From Tolypeutes matacus (lineage: Eukaryota; Chordata; Mammalia; Cingulata; Chlamyphoridae), in the NCBI GenBank assembly GCA_026826555.1, contig JAKSZT010053887.1, positions 61,931,468-61,995,467 of the forward strand: a stretch of 64,000 nt of DNA. The letters are read 5' to 3'. Made by a program: the position numbers and the translations under genes. This document shows positions 60,601 to 64,000 of this stretch, one piece after another. Numbering within the stretch: position 1 is the stretch's first letter; every line of letters starts with the position of its first letter. The notes under the pieces are model-generated. The model was not told where the DNA came from, made no database searches, and saw only the letters and a list, made by a program, of their open reading frames with translations.

Positions 60601-62443
60601 TGAACAACAAAAACTTATAAATTACCTGGATCGTTATCATTTTCTTTTTAGTAGCTAAGAGATCACTTCTAAGTGATGTGGTTATTTAAAAAAAATGGAG
60701 AGGAATCCTTAAAACCACATGGTGGCAGTGTAACCACATGAGTGACAGACTACGGTGCTGGCGTTGATATTCTGCACCCACTATAAATTAAGAGATAATT
60801 CTGAAAACTAAGCATCTGCGATTTTGGCTTAACAATTATTGGCCTGCAACGTCTAAATGACAAGTTGTAGTCAGATACCTCTACGAAAACCTCAGGCAGA
60901 GCTTTCAATATTTGTACAATACCTCAGACAGAACACATTTTTTTTCCCTTTGCAGTTTCTTGGTGTGAAAACAACTTCACAAGAACAAGCAACAGATCAT
61001 TTCATGCATGAGCTGTGTAACAAATTCAATCCAAAATAACTCTTGCTTCAGTTTAGCAAATTACTGTGTGATAGCAATTTCACTTCTAGACTTTAATCAT
61101 TTTTGAAAAGGGAATTCATTTTTTTTTCTCTAGCATCACTTAATCATAGATATTTGCATGCCTATATGTTACCTGCAACTGAGTAAGAGTTAACTTTTTT
61201 TAGATTTGTTTACTGAAGTATCTAGTCAGGTCCTCTTCTACAGTGAGATTTTAAGATGGCTTTAAGCTGTTGATGTATTTTAATTTGGTCAGCTGGCTAC
61301 TAATATGTACATTATAATCTATATAGTCCCAAAAGAATATAAGGGGTACAGAAATCTCAGAACAGGGTCCCGTCAAAGTGAAGGACACATTGACTATTCC
61401 ACTCCCTTATAACAAAATAATCCTTACTATTAACAGAAGTGGCAGTTTCCTGAGGGTGGGAATAGCTTAATATAAAATATTTAAAATGCTCCCTTATTTG
61501 TATCTTGATATAGTGCTTCCGCTCACCCGAGCATTGGGAACAATCAAATAAGACCATTGCAAATGCCATTATTTATGGGCATCAACTGAAGAAAATAATG
61601 AACCTAGAAACTTCCTTTGCCACACTGAGCTCAATTCCAGGCTGCTGACAAAACCTACCTTTTCCAGAGATGATGGGACCTAAAAACACGAGCTCCCAGA
61701 CTAACGTGGAAAACAGGAAACATTACCTTTTCTAGAAAATGTCCTGTCCATCCCCCTGAAACTGTGTGAGTTTGGACTTCTCACACCACCAGAGACACCG
61801 GATTCTGGCTCTGACTGCTGAATTTCGGTTTTGAATCTAAGGTTCCCTATGGGCATTGTGAAACAGACAAAGTACTTTCTAGGAAGTACACTGTGTCAGG
61901 GATTTCCCCAAATGCTGAGATCTGGGAGAAAGGTTTATTACTCTAGAAAAAGACAAGACTCAAGGTCTAATGTGATCCTCACAAATACAGACCAGAGAAG
62001 TCATTAAAATGTTATTTTGAAGATGTAGCTATTGCTCTGATGTGGGTAACATGTGCTGTACTTTATTGCCATGTGTGTTGGGTAGAATGGGGGCTCAGAG
62101 ACCCCATCAGCGCTGTAGAGCTTCACAATACAGCAACAGTGTCTACAATTTCAGAGGTTAGAATTCCCCAGGTCCTCATTGTAATTGATGGGCTGCACAC
62201 AGTGTTCAGAATTTCTTATTTGCCCCACATCATCTGGGTTTTAACCTGCTCTCCTAGTCGAGCTATTCCATATTCAATCAGCTTGTTTCATATAGGTCTC
62301 CATGTTTTATTCTCTTCCAGACTCATAAAATCAAATCTTTAAAGGATGGATGCTAAAATTTAGTAAAATTTTACTTAGGGGAAAAAATCAGTATCATGCA
62401 TACATTCAACCCTAGACAGAGCTAAGCCTGTGCTGAGGAATTG

Positions 62444-62590
62444 TTATCCTCATTTTTGATAAAAAGAAATTGAAGCTTAAGAAAGATCAGAAAATTGGCC
62501 CAATACTAGCCAGTCACCAAGTGGCAGAGCTGGGATTCCTGTACAGCTTGGACTGAAAACTCTAAAGCCTGTGTTCTTAATCATTAGCAG
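62444..62590 (-). repeat. MIR fragment
   Basis: 'tcctcatttttgataaaaagaaattgaagctta' and 'ccagtcaccaagtggcagagctgggattcctg' fit antisense MIR. Confidence 0.7.
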
Positions 62591-63289
62591 AGTCTGAAAC
62601 ACTTGGCAGTCATCACACCTTCAAGACGGTTTTGCTTTCTCCCCCTGTATTCCTTCCATATGAGGAAGTTATTTCAATATTCAGACAATTATTCCTTAAG
62701 GGGAACAAAAGGACTATTTTTTGGTTCAAGTATACATTACAAATAATTTTTAAAAAGTAGATTCTTTCGCCATGTAAATGGTACTTATTTTTAATACTTA
62801 CACATAGGTTAACATTTAAAGAACATTCCATATAATATTTATAAGCATAATATGTATTAGCAATATGATGTTACTGATAATTTTTTCAAAGAGCAATTAC
62901 TGGGATTATTATATGAGCTATAATTCTTTTTGACAATTCAATCTGGTGTCAGTCAACATTTCAAAAGAAGTTGAATTTGCCTCATTGATTGATATATTCA
63001 TTATTTATACCCTGTCTCTTTCAAAAAAATGATTTACAATAACTTACACACAAAGGAGAGACACATAAAATTGAATCGTTAAAGCAAGGGTGAGAACAAG
63101 AGCATGAAATAAAAAGGATGAGAGTTGTGTCAAAAACCTTAGATGAAGGAAAATTACTGTAGCCAGACATGCTTAAGCCTTGAGTTTCCAGAAAGCTAAA
63201 ACAAAACAAAAACAAAAGAACAAATAAAAATATTTGCTTTTATAAAACCAACATTAATTCTTTAAAGAAGACAATTATCTCTGTAGTAT

Positions 63290-64000
63290 TGTTTTGATTT
63301 GGTGTGAGGTAAGGGTCAAGATTCAGAGTTTTCTACATGAATATTCAATGTACCCACCACCATTTATTGAAAAGTCTATTATATACACACTGCACTTTAG
63401 GTTCATCTTTGTTGTAAATCAATTGCTCCTATATTAATGGGTCATTTTTTGGACTTCCTATTATGTTTCATTAGTCTATCTGTCCTTATACCAATATCAC
63501 ATTTTTAAGTACTGTGGTATTATCTAGTAATGAAAATTCTCCAGCTCTATTCTTCTTCTTCAAGATTGTCTCTGCTCTTTCTAAATCTTTGCTTTTCCAA
63601 ATACATTTTAGAATCAGCTTATTGATACCAAAAAACCTGCAGCAATTTTGATTATTAGTGAATAAAATCTACAGATCACTTTAATTTGAATTTTCCTACC
63701 CATAGGTATGGCATATGCTTCCATTTATTTAGTTTACTTTTATTTCTCTCATCAGTATTTTGTAGTTTTAAGCTAGAGACATGACATATCAATAATGTAC
63801 TATTACATTTGATATTATCTCTAATGTTATAGTAAATGGTATATTTTTAAAAATTAATTTGTTTGTTGCTGGTATATAGAAATCTAATTTATGTCTAGTT
63901 AATGAGATAGTATCCAGTGACCTTGCTAGAGTTAGTTATAAATTCTAATAGTACATCGTTTCTTCCAGATTTACTACACATGTAATCACATCATATAGGA
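63290..64000 (-). mobile_element. L1 LINE fragment, running off the window
   Basis: Antisense L1: 'accatttattgaaaag', 'cattagtctatctgtccttatacc', 'ctccagctctattcttcttcttcaagattg', 'agaatcagcttattgatacc'. It carries many stops. Confidence 0.75.

Larger units (their letters stand above)
36237..64000. other. About 27.8 kb without a recognisable exon, probably a long upstream intron
   Basis: The exon at 36105-36236 starts in phase 1, so the transcript must continue upstream, yet no further EGF, EMI or signal-peptide exon is visible on the minus strand. Unassigned blocks longer than 300 bases include 36300-38000, 38170-39015, 44290-45360, 47020-51690 apart from a poly(A) tract, 52340-54740, 56240-57560, 58190-60060 and 60610-62440. 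Confidence 0.5.

Noticed and set aside
1..64000. CpG island, promoter or a novel multi-gene system
   Set aside because: CpG is scarce throughout and no clustered start-site elements or compact gene cassette is visible. The window is repeat-rich vertebrate DNA with part of one gene.

Overview
This is a 64 kb window of mammalian nuclear DNA, AT-rich and dominated by interspersed repeats. Mammal-wide MIR and L2 fragments, MLT1-type LTRs, and hAT-Charlie MITEs place it in placental mammals. Several copies of the DAS-SINE (the tRNA-like family named after Dasypus), two LTR families I know from xenarthran genomes, and a matching L1 3' end point to a xenarthran, most likely an armadillo. There is no bacterial-type gene density, no operon, no CRISPR array and no convincing CpG island or promoter. 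Two 10-base N gaps sit inside microsatellites.

The only gene I can support lies on the minus strand, in the left half. Eight exons read 36236->36105, 31312->31184, 28748->28623, 22896->22768, 16135->16007, 15433->15305, 11353->11225 and 7049->6772. Each encodes one laminin/MEGF-type EGF-like repeat starting at its first cysteine. All junctions are phase 1, so the exons join in one open frame of about 392 residues with no internal stop, ending at a TGA (6774-6772). There is no transmembrane segment after the last repeat, so the product looks secreted, unlike MEGF10/11 or PEAR1. The tandem repeats, long AT-rich introns and EGF-only C-terminus fit EGFEM1 (EGF-like and EMI domain containing 1, a MEGF6 relative that is a pseudogene, EGFEM1P, in human). 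That name is an inference from architecture. The EMI domain and N-terminal exons are not in the window.

Layout: 1-6771, downstream flank with a candidate poly(A) signal; 6772-36236, the exons with introns of 0.6-6.6 kb that hold a 2.4 kb MaLR-like endogenous retroviral element, a GGAA microsatellite inside L1, more L1, DAS-SINEs and a solo LTR; 36237-64000, about 28 kb with no recognisable exon (probably a long upstream intron), containing LTRs, L2, MIR, L1 3' ends and one unclassified stretch (41.8-43.1 kb).

The most interesting observations are in the gene: three of the eight EGF repeats have lost canonical cysteines while frame and splicing remain intact, one intron has a GC donor, and one exon has competing acceptors 5 nt apart. 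Together these suggest relaxed constraint on a gene already lost in human.
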